Source: Amycolatopsis circi
Lineage (GTDB): Bacteria > Actinomycetota > Actinomycetes > Mycobacteriales > Pseudonocardiaceae
Assembly (NCBI RefSeq): GCF_003385235.1
Contig: NZ_PQIA01000091.1
Span: 1-38,277 of the forward strand
Direction: 5' to 3'
DNA: 38,277 bases
Positions within the stretch are counted from its first letter, which is position 1. The number at the start of each line of letters is the position of its first letter. Position numbers and translations under genes: made by a program. Positions 24,080-31,528 of this stretch are shown here, in pieces. The notes below the pieces were generated by a model. The model was not told where the DNA came from and ran no database searches. It saw only the letters and a program-made list of their open reading frames with translations.

Positions 24080-24145
24080 GTGAACCTCTTGCTCGCCGCC
24101 CCCGCCGAACCGCTCACCGGCCTCGCGGGCTGAGCCGTCGGACTG
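24080..24145 (+). other. Severed 5' end of the DedA gene (in-frame TGA)
   Basis: GTG at 24080 has AAAGGA 6 nt upstream, the only good ribosome site in this interval. The frame reads VNLLLAAPAEPLTGLAG, then TGA (24131-24133), then AVGLMDSLGG in the same frame as the DedA protein. DedA-family proteins of this type usually have Trp at that point (GWAV), so TGG to TGA is the simplest explanation. It is either a real nonsense mutation with restart at 24146, readthrough, or a sequence error. Confidence 0.6.
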
Positions 24146-24721
24146 ATGGACTCGCTCGGCGGCGTCGGCGCCGCGATCGTCGTCGGCCTGGACAACCTGT
24201 TCCCGCCGATCCCCAGCGAACTCGTCCTCCCGCTGGCCGGATTCTCCGCGAGCCGCGGCACGTTCAGCCTGGCCGGAGCCCTCTTCTGGACAACACTGGG
24301 CTCGCTCGCCGGAGCCGTGATCGTCTACTGGCTGGGCGCGCTGCTCGGCCGAGACCGATGCCGCGCCCTGCTCAGCCGCCTGCCGCTGATGAACGTCACC
24401 GACTTCGACCGGACCGAGGCGTGGTTCACCCGGCACGGCGGCAAGGCGGTGTTCCTCGGCCGGATGGTCCCGATCTTCCGCAGCCTGATCTCGCTGCCGG
24501 CGGGCGTGGAACGGATGCCGTTCGGCCGGTTCCTGCTGCTGACGACGGCGGGCAGCCTGCGGTGGAACACCGTGTTCGTGGTGGCCGGGTATCTGCTCGG
24601 GGAGAGCTGGTCGCTGGTGGACCGGTACGCGTCGGTGTTCCAGTACGTCGTGCTCGCCGCGGTGGCGATCGCGATCGGCCTGTTCGTGGTGGTCCGGGTG
24701 CGCCGCGTCGCCCGGCACTGA
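24146..24721 (+). CDS. DedA family membrane protein
   Basis: A 191-residue DedA/VTT (SNARE-associated) membrane protein if translation starts at ATG 24146. Signature segments: LDNLFPPIPSELVLPLAGF near the N-terminus, the FxGR-type motif VFLGRMVPIFRSLISLPAGVERM (read in parts) containing the conserved Arg and Gly, the glycine-rich GSLRWNTVFVVAGYLLG, and a last TM helix ~163-185. DedA proteins are polyprenyl-phosphate/phospholipid flippases or transporters that support envelope homeostasis. ATG 24146 has no ribosome site; the natural start looks to be GTG 24080, separated by one in-frame TGA. The gene may therefore be impaired or expressed weakly. Confidence 0.85.
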   Translation: MDSLGGVGAAIVVGLDNLFPPIPSELVLPLAGFSASRGTFSLAGALFWTTLGSLAGAVIVYWLGALLGRDRCRALLSRLPLMNVTDFDRTEAWFTRHGGKAVFLGRMVPIFRSLISLPAGVERMPFGRFLLLTTAGSLRWNTVFVVAGYLLGESWSLVDRYASVFQYVVLAAVAIAIGLFVVVRVRRVARH

Positions 24722-24789
24722 GTTTCTGCCCCTCGACCTGGGGTTCCTTCAGGTTCACTCGAACGGATGAGCGAGTGGCGCTCTGGAAA

Positions 24790-24812
24790 TTGTCGGTGGT
24801 TCGAACTACTGT
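24790..24812 (+). promoter_or_regulatory. RecA-NDp (PafBC-type) DNA-damage promoter
   Basis: TTGTCGGTG (24790-24798), exactly 8 nt, then TACTGT (24807-24812). This matches the mycobacterial LexA-independent DNA-damage promoter motif (TTGTCRGTG-N8-TAnnnT) that depends on the PafBC activator. Transcription would start near 24818-24820. The spacer and -10 box are also part of a LexA box (next entry). Confidence 0.75.
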
Positions 24813-24816
24813 TCGA
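24801..24816. promoter_or_regulatory. LexA (SOS) box
   Basis: TCGAAC-TACT-GTTCGA, a perfect match to the actinobacterial SOS box TCGAAC-N4-GTTCGA. It covers the -10 hexamer of the promoter above, so bound LexA would block transcription. The DUF4253 gene starts 37 bp downstream. Confidence 0.8.
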
Positions 24817-24817
24817 T

Positions 24818-24856
24818 ATGCAGGCACCGAACACCAGTTCGAGGGGAAGCTCATGA
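24818..24856 (+). CDS. Possible leader peptide upstream of the DUF4253 gene
   Basis: A 12-codon frame (MQAPNTSSRGSS) whose ATG lies 6 nt after the -10 hexamer, about where transcription should start, so it could be read as a leaderless message. Its TGA overlaps the ATG of the next gene as ATGA. Alternatively the stretch is just the 5' leader holding the GAGGGGA ribosome site of the DUF4253 gene. Confidence 0.25.
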   Translation: MQAPNTSSRGSS

Positions 24857-25614
24857 CGATCGCACCGTTCCGCCCCGGCGTCGGGGCACCGCCGGTCCAG
24901 ACCTTGCCGCCAGGGCGCTGGCACGGGCGCATCTGGGTGGCGGAGGAGCCGCTCACGCGGCCGCAGCGGTACTTGAGCTGCGTCGCCGAGTTCGAGCGGT
25001 CGGGGCTGTGGCCCGTGCTGATCCCGCCCGACCAGCGCTTCACCGCCCGAGGGGAAGACTGGCTGGACGACCGCGGCCGCCTCGCTCCGGCCGGTCACCG
25101 CGTCGCCAACGCCGACCCCGCCGAAGTCCTGGCCCGCTGGTGGGACGGTTCTTGTTGCGACGGAGCCTGCCTGCGCCCGTTCGGCACCCGCTTCCCCGGG
25201 CTGGCGAAACGCTCGCACCGCCGCTCGGACCCCCTAGCCGAAGCAGGCAACACCGGCTCGATCCTGGCCGCCCGCACGCCGCACCGCCTGGGCCTGGTGC
25301 AGGCCGACCGTCCAGCCGACATCCCGGCTCTCATCGGCTGGACGGGAATGATCAAGTCGACAGACCAGGTCGCGGAACTGTCGGCGGTTTTGCGCAGCTG
25401 GGAAGACCGCTTCGGCGCGACCCTGGTGACGCTGGGCTTCGACACGCTGGAACTGTCGGTCTCCGCCCCGCCCCGCACCCACGCCAGGGCCTTGACGGTG
25501 GCCGCCGAGCACCGGGCCTTCAGTCTCCCGACGTACCTCGCCCAGCCGGGAAACCTGCGGGAGTACGCCACTTCCCTGGTGCAGAGCCGCCGATGGAGGT
25601 TCTCGTGGGCCTGA
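24853..25614 (+). CDS. DUF4253 domain protein, likely DNA-damage induced
   Basis: A 253-residue soluble protein. The C-terminal ~110 residues carry the DUF4253 pattern: RLGLVQADRPADIPALIGW, AELSAVLRSWEDRFGATLVTLGFDTLELSVSAPP (read in parts), HARALTVAAEHRAFS and a YATSLV end. The N-terminal half (RYLSCVAEFERSGLWPVLIPP…ADPAEVLARWWDG) is usual for the family and precedes a Cys pair (SCCDGAC) and an Arg-rich patch. Biochemical function is unknown. ATG has GGGGA 7 nt upstream. Its promoter combines a perfect LexA box and a PafBC-type motif, so induction by DNA damage is predicted. It stands alone downstream of dedA. Confidence 0.88.
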   Translation: MTIAPFRPGVGAPPVQTLPPGRWHGRIWVAEEPLTRPQRYLSCVAEFERSGLWPVLIPPDQRFTARGEDWLDDRGRLAPAGHRVANADPAEVLARWWDGSCCDGACLRPFGTRFPGLAKRSHRRSDPLAEAGNTGSILAARTPHRLGLVQADRPADIPALIGWTGMIKSTDQVAELSAVLRSWEDRFGATLVTLGFDTLELSVSAPPRTHARALTVAAEHRAFSLPTYLAQPGNLREYATSLVQSRRWRFSWA

Positions 25615-25685
25615 GGGAGTGATGGAGTGCGGGCAGGACGACTGGGTCGGGGCGGCGCAGGTTCCGCCGATTCCGCGCCGTCCTT

Positions 25686-25802
25686 GGCGGATTCGGCGGT
25701 CCTCGCGGATCTGGCGTGCCTGGCGGGGTTGGCGGTCCTCGCGGATCTGGCGGGCCTGGCGGGGTTGGCGGATCTGGCAGGGCTGGCGGACTTGGCGGGA
25801 GC
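25686..25802. repeat. 9-nt minisatellite (GGCGGNNCT-like, 13 units)
   Basis: Thirteen consecutive 9-nt units of the form GGCGGNNCT. Within them a 36-nt higher-order unit is repeated back to back (25695-25730 and 25731-25766) with a single mismatch, showing recent duplication. Read on the plus strand it would encode LA-D/G/V tripeptides; no start or ribosome site supports translation. Confidence 0.8.
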
Positions 25803-26033
25803 AAGACCGAGCCGCGAACAGGAGAATTCGGCAGTTTCGGCACGCCACAGCGCAAGCACGACCGGCTCGCCAAGCAACCGCTTCCCGACGCGCTCCTGCC
25901 TGCCTCAGCGCAGCCGCCCTTCTCCCTCCGTTCTGCTCCGCGCTCTTGCTTGCCCTCTCCGTCTCCCCTCCGCGTCCCGTCCCGACGGCCAGGCAACGGA
26001 GTCAGCCCCATGAGACCGACGTCCCTTCGATCA

Positions 26034-26045
26034 GGACATATGTCC
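26034..26045. promoter_or_regulatory. GGACATATGTCC palindrome
   Basis: A perfect 12-bp palindrome 88 bp before the DUF72 start, followed by C-AA. Its GGAC-N4-GTCCC core resembles the DosR/DevR dormancy box, but the flanks match only in part. It could equally serve another dimeric regulator. Confidence 0.35.
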
Positions 26046-26132
26046 CAATCCTTAGCCCACCTGTCCGGAAAACGGCCGCGCGGACGGGTTTACCGCAACC
26101 GTCCGCACGGGAACCCCCGGCGGCGAAAGGCG

Positions 26133-26984
26133 GTGAGGAGGATCGGCCAGATCCGAGTGGGCACGTCCGGTTGGCGATACCCGCCGTGGCGCGGCGCGTT
26201 CTACCCCTCCGGCCTGCCGCAACGCCGCGAACTCGAGTACCTCTCCCGCCGGACGAACGCCGTCGAGCTCAACGGATCCTTCTACTCGCTGCAGCGCCCG
26301 GAGCGATACCGCGGCTGGCACGCCGAAACCCCGGCCGGATTCCTGTTCGCGGTCAAGGGCGGCCGGTTCATCACGCACCTCAAACAGTTGCGCGACGTCG
26401 AAACCGCGCTCGCCAACTTCTACGCCTCCGGTGTCCTCGCACTCGCCGACAAACTGGGTCCCTTCCTCTGGCAACTCCCGCCACGACTGACCTTCGACCC
26501 CGACCGGGTCTCCACGTTTCTCGGCCAACTCCCCCGCACCACCAGCGAGGCAGCCACGCTCGGGGCGAAGCACGACGACAAGCTCAAGGCCCCCGCGTTT
26601 CTGGAACCAGGCCCCGACCGTCCAGTGCGGCACGCGCTCGAAGTGCGCCACCCGAGCTTCACCACCAACGAAGCGACAGACCTGCTGAAAAAACACCGAG
26701 TCGCCCTGGTGACCGCTGACGCCGCCGCCCCGTGGCCGTACACGGAGGACCAGACCACTGACTTCAGTTACGTCCGGCTGCACGGCTCGGAAGACCTCTA
26801 CACCAGCAACTACTCCGACTCAGCCCTGCGCGCCTGGGCCGCGAAAATCACCGAATGGCACGACGGCGGCCGCCGAGACGTGCACGTCTACTTCGACAAC
26901 GACAGCAAAGTCGCGGCCCCACACAACGCCGTCACACTCACCCGCCTGCTCGACCTCCCCGCCGAAACCGATGAGGCACAGTGA
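26133..26984 (+). CDS. DUF72 (YecE-like) TIM-barrel protein
   Basis: A 283-residue DUF72 protein. Hallmarks: GTSGWRYPPWRGAFYPSGL at the N-terminus, AVELNGSFYSLQ, FLFAVKGGRFITH, LGPFLWQLPP, ALEVRHPSF near the middle, YVRLHGS and the DVHVYFDNDSKVAAPHNA end. The fold is a TIM barrel; the function is not established. GTG at 26133 is preferred because family sequences begin close to it. AAAGG lies only 2 nt upstream, so an upstream start (ATG 26010, also in frame) cannot be excluded. It is transcribed away from the SARP gene downstream. Confidence 0.88.
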   Translation: MRRIGQIRVGTSGWRYPPWRGAFYPSGLPQRRELEYLSRRTNAVELNGSFYSLQRPERYRGWHAETPAGFLFAVKGGRFITHLKQLRDVETALANFYASGVLALADKLGPFLWQLPPRLTFDPDRVSTFLGQLPRTTSEAATLGAKHDDKLKAPAFLEPGPDRPVRHALEVRHPSFTTNEATDLLKKHRVALVTADAAAPWPYTEDQTTDFSYVRLHGSEDLYTSNYSDSALRAWAAKITEWHDGGRRDVHVYFDNDSKVAAPHNAVTLTRLLDLPAETDEAQ

Positions 26985-27173
26985 GCGGACAGTGAGCGCA
27001 CTTCGATTGGGTGGTGATACGGGCCGCCGGTGGTCTACGTGCTGCCGCTGGGGGTCGGCACGCGGACCACCGCGCCCGGCTGCCCTCGTGCGCCCCAACG
27101 GGGGAACCGTTCCGCCAAACGGCCGAAGCCATCCGCGCGCGAAGCCACTTGCACCCGCGACCGGCCGCACCGG

Positions 27174-27490
27174 AATGGTTCAACCACTCTCGCGCCGCAG
27201 CGATACTGCCGAACCCAATCCCGCACCAAGCCAGCCCGCAACGCTCGCACCAGGCGATCGAATCCGTCAGCAACCAAACCGCACAGCCAGCAATGCCGCA
27301 CCAAGCCAGCCCACAGCACTCGCATCTGACCTGCATCAGGCAGTCCAGCCCGTCAGCAAACCAGCCGCGCAGCCAGCAATCCCGCGCCGCAACTGTCCGG
27401 CCACTCGCTCCACACCCGGACCGATCCAACTCGACAACAACCAAACCGCTCGCAGCCAGCAACCCGCGCCACGGCAATGCGGCTGCACCC
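27174..27490 (-). repeat. Three degenerate copies of the SARP gene 3' end
   Basis: Copy 1 (27174-27294) begins with 23 nt identical to 27609-27631 just beyond the SARP stop, and continues into sequence resembling the last codons of that gene. Copies 2 (27295-27400) and 3 (27401-27490) repeat the coding part. All share the core CAGCCAGCA (at 27284, 27370 and 27453, against 27734 in the gene). Copy 3 matches CACTCG-TCC…CCCGG…GATCCAAC of the gene in the same order. On the minus strand the copies read like the ARDCWLR segment of the SARP C-terminus followed by frameshifted remnants. Confidence 0.7.
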
Positions 27491-27522
27491 ACCTCCGCTA
27501 AGTCGGCCAACTTCGCCCCCCA

Positions 27523-27607
27523 CTCGGCTCGGCTCGGCTCGGCTCGGCTCGGCTCGGCTCGGCTCGGCTCGGCTCGGCTCGGCTCGGCTCGGCTCGGCTC
27601 GGCTCGG
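27523..27607. repeat. Perfect (CTCGG)17 pentanucleotide array
   Basis: Seventeen uninterrupted CTCGG units (85 nt), starting 43 nt beyond the SARP stop codon in the direction of SARP transcription. Perfect identity implies active slippage. It would be transcribed in the 3' UTR of the SARP message as (CCGAG)17. Not within any credible gene. Confidence 0.95.
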
Positions 27608-27649
27608 AAATGGTTCAACCACTCTCGCGCCACAGCAGTACGACCGAAG

Positions 27650-30436
27650 CTAACCCCGCACCAACCCTGCCAACTGCGCCCGCACTCGATCCGCGTCCGG
27701 GTGATCCAACCGCGTCAACAGCCGAACCGCGCGCAGCCAGCAGTCCCGCGCGGCAGCAGTCCTGCCGTAGCGCAGGTGCGCCGTGCCCAGTTCCGACAGC
27801 ACATCCGCGGCCTCGTACTCCTCGTCCATCGCGAAGAACATGTCGACCGCCTCGGACAGGCACTCGATTCCCTCCACATGGCGCCCCAAGCCCAGCAGCG
27901 CGCGGGCGCGGGCGGCCAGCGAGAAGCGGCCCTGTGGCAGGTCGTCCGGCGGGACCAGGGCCAGCGCCTCGTCCGCGAGCGACAGTGCCTGTGGGTAGTC
28001 GCCCATCATCGCGCACAGGTCGCCCAAAGCGCGCAACACATTCGCTTCCACCGAGGTAAACCCCAGCTCCCGCGTGATTTCCAGCGACCTCAGGCCATGC
28101 CGGTAAGCCTCCGGGAAATCCTCGATGCCCTGTGCGGTCATCGCCAGGTTGTAGCGCGCCCGCGCCTCCCCCGGCAGCGAGCCCAGTTCCAGCTGCACAG
28201 CCAGCGCCTGCTCCAGATATTCGCGCGCCAGCACATAATTCCGGGCGACTCCCTCGATCACGCCGAGTCCATTGAGGATCGCCGCTTCGCCGTGCCGCTC
28301 CCCGGAATTTCGCGCCGCTCGCAGGCCGATCTCGAAGAGGTACCGCCATTCGTCGACTCGTGCGCGTCCGGCGAAATAGGTGAACAGCGACCAGGCCAGC
28401 CGCCAGCATTGGGCGTATCGGCCGATCCGGAACGACCATTGGATCACTGAGATCAGGTTTCCGTGTTCCTCGATGAACCAGGCCAAAGCGCGGTGGAAGT
28501 CCGAGAATTCCAGCGCGCCAGCCGACGGCATCGATCCGATCTCGTCCATCAGCTGACGGGGACGCATCGCCAAACCTGCGTTCCGTGCCGAGGCGATGAA
28601 CCAGTCGAGCAGTCGCGAACTGGCCTCCGCGCGTTCGGCGGCGTCGTCCTCCTGCTCCGACAATTCGTTCGCATAGGCTCGGATCAAGTCGTGGAACTGG
28701 TACCGGCCTGGCTTCGGTTGGATGAGCAAGTGCGTGGAGACGAGCGTGTCGAGAGCGCCGCGAGTTTCCTTTTCGGACCGTCCGCTGAGCGCGACTGCCA
28801 TGCCCAGCGATAGATCCGGACCTGCCGACAGTGCCAGCAACCGCAGCAGTCGCGCCGCTGCCGGGCATAAGACCCGGTAGGAATAGGAGAAAACCGTGCG
28901 GATGTTGGTTTCGTCGCCGTCGCCTAGGTCGAAGGTGCTCAACCGGCCTGCGTCCGAGGGCAGTGCCGCCACGAACTCGTCCAGTGGTAGCCGCGGGAAC
29001 TGTGCCGCGCGCACGGCTAGGATCCGGATCGCCAACGGGAGTCCACCGCAATACTGTACGAAACGACCGGCGGCGATCGGATCTTCGTGGACTCGTTCGA
29101 CGCCGATAGCCGAGGCGAGAAGCTCCACCGCCTCTTCACTGTCCAATTCAGACAGAGCGATTCGGCGGGCACCGTGCGTCGCGACCAATCCGCGTAGTTG
29201 CCAACGGCTCGTCACCACGACCAAGCATCCGGGGCCGGGTAGCAGAGAACGCACTTGTTCGGTGCTGTTTGCGTTGTCCAGCACTACCAACAGCCGTCGG
29301 CCGGTGGTGTACGTACGCCAAGTCGCGGCACGTTCGTCCAAACCGGACGGGATTCGGTCGGCGGGTACGCCCAGCGCGATGAGCATCGTCTCCAGCGCGG
29401 CGATGGGCGACACCGGCGCGCCCGGACCGTAGCCACGCAGGTCCAGAAATACCTGGCCGCCGGTGAAACGGTCCGCGATTTGGTGAGCGAAGTGGACAGA
29501 CAGGGTCGTTTTCCCTTGCCCGCCCATGCCTTCCACCGAGGCAATCGGTGTGGAAGTGCCATCGTCGAGGGCTTCCGGCAGCAACGCGCGCAAGGCTTTC
29601 AAGTCCGCCGCGCGACCGGCGAAGGCACCAAGATCAGCCGGAAGCTGGTGCGGTACATGGGGTTCCAGCGGAGTCCGGAACCGCATGCCTTCGTCGCCGC
29701 CCAGTACTAGCCGGTGTGCGCGTTGCAGTCCGGCACCGGGATCCAAGCCCAATTCCTCGGCCAGCAACCCGCTGATCCGCCGGTACACGTCCAGCGCCTC
29801 GGCCTGCCGCCCGGAGCGGAGCAGCGCGTACATCAGCTGCTCATGCGGGCGTTCGCGCAGCGGATGTTCGCGGGTCAGAAGCTCCAGCTCGGGCACGACG
29901 GTGTCGTACTCGCCGACGGTCAGCAGCGTCTCAGCCCACAGTTCGCGCACTCGCGTGCGTTCCTCGGCGAGTTGCCCGACCTCGTCCCGGTGCAGCGCGT
30001 CCGATTCCACGTTCTGCAGCGCCGAACCCCGCCATTGCCCCAGCGCGTCCTCGAAATACCCCGCCGCCCGCCGGTGTTCGCCTCGCTCCGCGGCACTGCG
30101 GCCCCGCGCCGCGAGCTGCCGGAACCTGCCGAGATCCACTGCGTTCTCGTCGACTTCCAACAGGTAGCCGCCGCGTTCGGTGCGGATCGACGCGCCGTCG
30201 CCGAGCGCCCGGCGCAGCCGCAGGACATACGTCTGCAGCGCGCCCTTCGACCGGCGCTGGTCGTCGCCCCACAGCCAGTGGCTGAGCACGTCGACCGACA
30301 CGAGCCGGTTGGCCCGCAGCAGCAGTCCGGCGAGCACGATCAGCGGGCGGCTGCCGCCCAGCGGCACCACCTGGTCCCCGGCCAGCACCTCGGCCGGGCC
30401 GAGCACCCGGAAGTCGAGGCCGTCCACACGTTCCAT
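27650..30436 (-). CDS. SARP/AfsR-type regulator with NB-ARC and TPR domains
   Basis: A 928-residue large SARP. OmpR-like winged helix ~8-98 (FRVLGPAEVLAGDQVVPLGG, YVLRLRRALGD, RTERGGYLLEV); bacterial transcriptional activation domain ~100-245 (LWAETLLTVGEYDTVVPEL, HPLRERPHEQLMYALLRSGRQAEAL in parts); NB-ARC ATPase from ~265 with P-loop GMGGQGKTT (303-311), Walker B LLVVLDNA (~385) and GGLPLAI; TPR-like repeats ~690-920. Such proteins activate secondary-metabolite or developmental genes by binding direct repeats near promoters. No biosynthetic cluster is in the window. ATG at 30436 has no obvious ribosome site, so leaderless translation or a slightly different start is possible. It diverges from menC by 68 bp. 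The 3' end is followed by unusual repeats. Confidence 0.95.
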   Translation of the reverse strand: MERVDGLDFRVLGPAEVLAGDQVVPLGGSRPLIVLAGLLLRANRLVSVDVLSHWLWGDDQRRSKGALQTYVLRLRRALGDGASIRTERGGYLLEVDENAVDLGRFRQLAARGRSAAERGEHRRAAGYFEDALGQWRGSALQNVESDALHRDEVGQLAEERTRVRELWAETLLTVGEYDTVVPELELLTREHPLRERPHEQLMYALLRSGRQAEALDVYRRISGLLAEELGLDPGAGLQRAHRLVLGGDEGMRFRTPLEPHVPHQLPADLGAFAGRAADLKALRALLPEALDDGTSTPIASVEGMGGQGKTTLSVHFAHQIADRFTGGQVFLDLRGYGPGAPVSPIAALETMLIALGVPADRIPSGLDERAATWRTYTTGRRLLVVLDNANSTEQVRSLLPGPGCLVVVTSRWQLRGLVATHGARRIALSELDSEEAVELLASAIGVERVHEDPIAAGRFVQYCGGLPLAIRILAVRAAQFPRLPLDEFVAALPSDAGRLSTFDLGDGDETNIRTVFSYSYRVLCPAAARLLRLLALSAGPDLSLGMAVALSGRSEKETRGALDTLVSTHLLIQPKPGRYQFHDLIRAYANELSEQEDDAAERAEASSRLLDWFIASARNAGLAMRPRQLMDEIGSMPSAGALEFSDFHRALAWFIEEHGNLISVIQWSFRIGRYAQCWRLAWSLFTYFAGRARVDEWRYLFEIGLRAARNSGERHGEAAILNGLGVIEGVARNYVLAREYLEQALAVQLELGSLPGEARARYNLAMTAQGIEDFPEAYRHGLRSLEITRELGFTSVEANVLRALGDLCAMMGDYPQALSLADEALALVPPDDLPQGRFSLAARARALLGLGRHVEGIECLSEAVDMFFAMDEEYEAADVLSELGTAHLRYGRTAAARDCWLRAVRLLTRLDHPDADRVRAQLAGLVRG

Positions 30437-30504
30437 TGTGGCGTTGAGACGGCCCCCGCGGCACCTCGGTTCCCGTCACCGCGGCGATGGCATGATCGGC
30501 TCTC

Positions 30505-31443
30505 ATGCAGGTTTACGCGCTCCCGCTGCACACCCGGTTCCGGGACATCACCGTCCGTGAAGGACTGTTGCTCCGCGGCTCCGCCGGCTGGGGCGAGTTC
30601 TGCCCTTTCGCTGACTATTCGGACACCGAGAGCGTGCCCTGGCTCGCCGCAGCACTCGAAGCGAGCGAAGAAGGCTGGCCTGAGCCAGTCCGCGACCGTA
30701 TTGAGGTGAACACGACAGTCCCGATTGTGCCGCCGGAACGCGCGCATGAACTGGTCCGTCAGTCCGGTTGCCGCACGGCGAAGGTCAAAGTCGCCGACAA
30801 ACGCGCGACGCTCGCCGAGGACTGCGCGCGCATCGAAGCGGTCCGTGACGCCCTGGGTCCGTCCGGCGCGATCCGCGTCGACGCCAACACCGCGTGGGAT
30901 GTCGACACCGCCGTCCACGCGCTCGGCGAACTGGACCGCGCGGCCGGTGGACTGGAGTACGCCGAACAGCCGTGCCCGACGATCGAAGACTTGGCCGCCG
31001 TCCGGCGTCGCGTGTCAGTGCGGATCGCGGCCGACGAGTCGATCCGCCGCGCGGAAGATCCGCTGAAGGTCGCCGTCGCCGGAGCCGCCGACATCGCCGT
31101 GCTCAAGGTCGCCCCGCTCGGCGGAGTAAGGCGTGCGTTGGAGGTCGCGGAGGCGTGCGGGCTGCCGTGCGTGGTGTCGTCGGCGGTCGAGACGAGCGTC
31201 GGGTTGGCCGCCGGGCTCGCGCTCGCCGGGGCGTTGCCGGAGCTGGACTTCGCCTGCGGACTCGGCACGATGTCGTTGCTGCGCGGGGACGTCTGCACCG
31301 AAACACTGTCCCCTGTGGACGGTTACCTGCCGGTGCCGCGAAAGGCTCCGGAACCCGACGCGTACGCCGAATTCGCCGCGTCGCCCGAGGTGGAAGCGGC
31401 GTGGCTGGACCGGTTCGAGCGGGTCCGCCGGATCAGCGGGTAA
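30505..31443 (+). CDS. menC: o-Succinylbenzoate synthase
   Basis: A 312-residue enolase-superfamily enzyme of menaquinone biosynthesis, converting SHCHC to o-succinylbenzoate. Catalytic Lys95 in the KVKV motif, metal ligands Asp126 (RVDANTAW), Glu154 (YAEQPC) and Asp177 (AADES), and second catalytic Lys201 (VLKVAPLGG) are all present. The N-terminal capping domain is short, as in actinobacterial MenC. ATG at 30505 lacks a strong ribosome site. No other men genes are in the window. It shares a 68-bp divergent promoter region with the SARP regulator. Confidence 0.94.
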   Translation: MQVYALPLHTRFRDITVREGLLLRGSAGWGEFCPFADYSDTESVPWLAAALEASEEGWPEPVRDRIEVNTTVPIVPPERAHELVRQSGCRTAKVKVADKRATLAEDCARIEAVRDALGPSGAIRVDANTAWDVDTAVHALGELDRAAGGLEYAEQPCPTIEDLAAVRRRVSVRIAADESIRRAEDPLKVAVAGAADIAVLKVAPLGGVRRALEVAEACGLPCVVSSAVETSVGLAAGLALAGALPELDFACGLGTMSLLRGDVCTETLSPVDGYLPVPRKAPEPDAYAEFAASPEVEAAWLDRFERVRRISG

Positions 31444-31528
31444 GGGAGACTTCAGGGTCGCGGCCCCGGGGCTATCTCCGGGGCGATCCCGGATGTGCGG
31501 CGCGCGCCGGTCGCGGAGTATTGCTGGC

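Larger units (their letters stand above)
25615..26132. other. Gap with a 9-nt minisatellite, no confident gene
   Basis: 518 bp between the DUF4253 and DUF72 genes. The first part is filled by a tandem 9-nt repeat (25686-25802). Because the unit is a multiple of three, it keeps several frames open on both strands, and none has convincing coding features. The last ~120 bp carries a GGACATATGTCC palindrome, probably in the DUF72 promoter region. Confidence 0.55.
26985..27649. repeat. Repeat-rich region downstream of the SARP gene
   Basis: About 665 bp with no credible gene. It holds three decayed copies of the SARP gene's 3' end (27174-27490) and a (CTCGG)17 array (27523-27607), each listed separately. 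The first ~190 bp (26985-27173) shows nothing I recognise. No intrinsic terminator is visible for either flanking gene (DUF72 from the left, SARP from the right). Confidence 0.75.

Noticed and set aside
25627..26013. Plus-strand frame encoding LAD/LAG repeats
   Set aside because: Created by the 9-nt minisatellite; the remainder is Ser/Arg/Pro-rich without motif or ribosome site. A pentapeptide-repeat protein was considered, but the period is three residues.
27523..27607. CTCGG array as a CRISPR or origin iteron array
   Set aside because: Units are 5 nt with no spacers, no cas or replication genes nearby. A simple microsatellite.
26938..27633. 231-codon minus-strand frame with AEPSR repeats and Cys/Trp-rich segments
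   Set aside because: It is the (CTCGG) array plus decayed SARP 3'-end copies read in one frame. No ribosome site; the first Met lies just beyond the SARP stop.
27011..28450. 479-codon plus-strand frame through the CTCGG array
   Set aside because: Overlaps the SARP C-terminus on the opposite strand. The pentamer array (85 nt) merely happens to keep the frame open.
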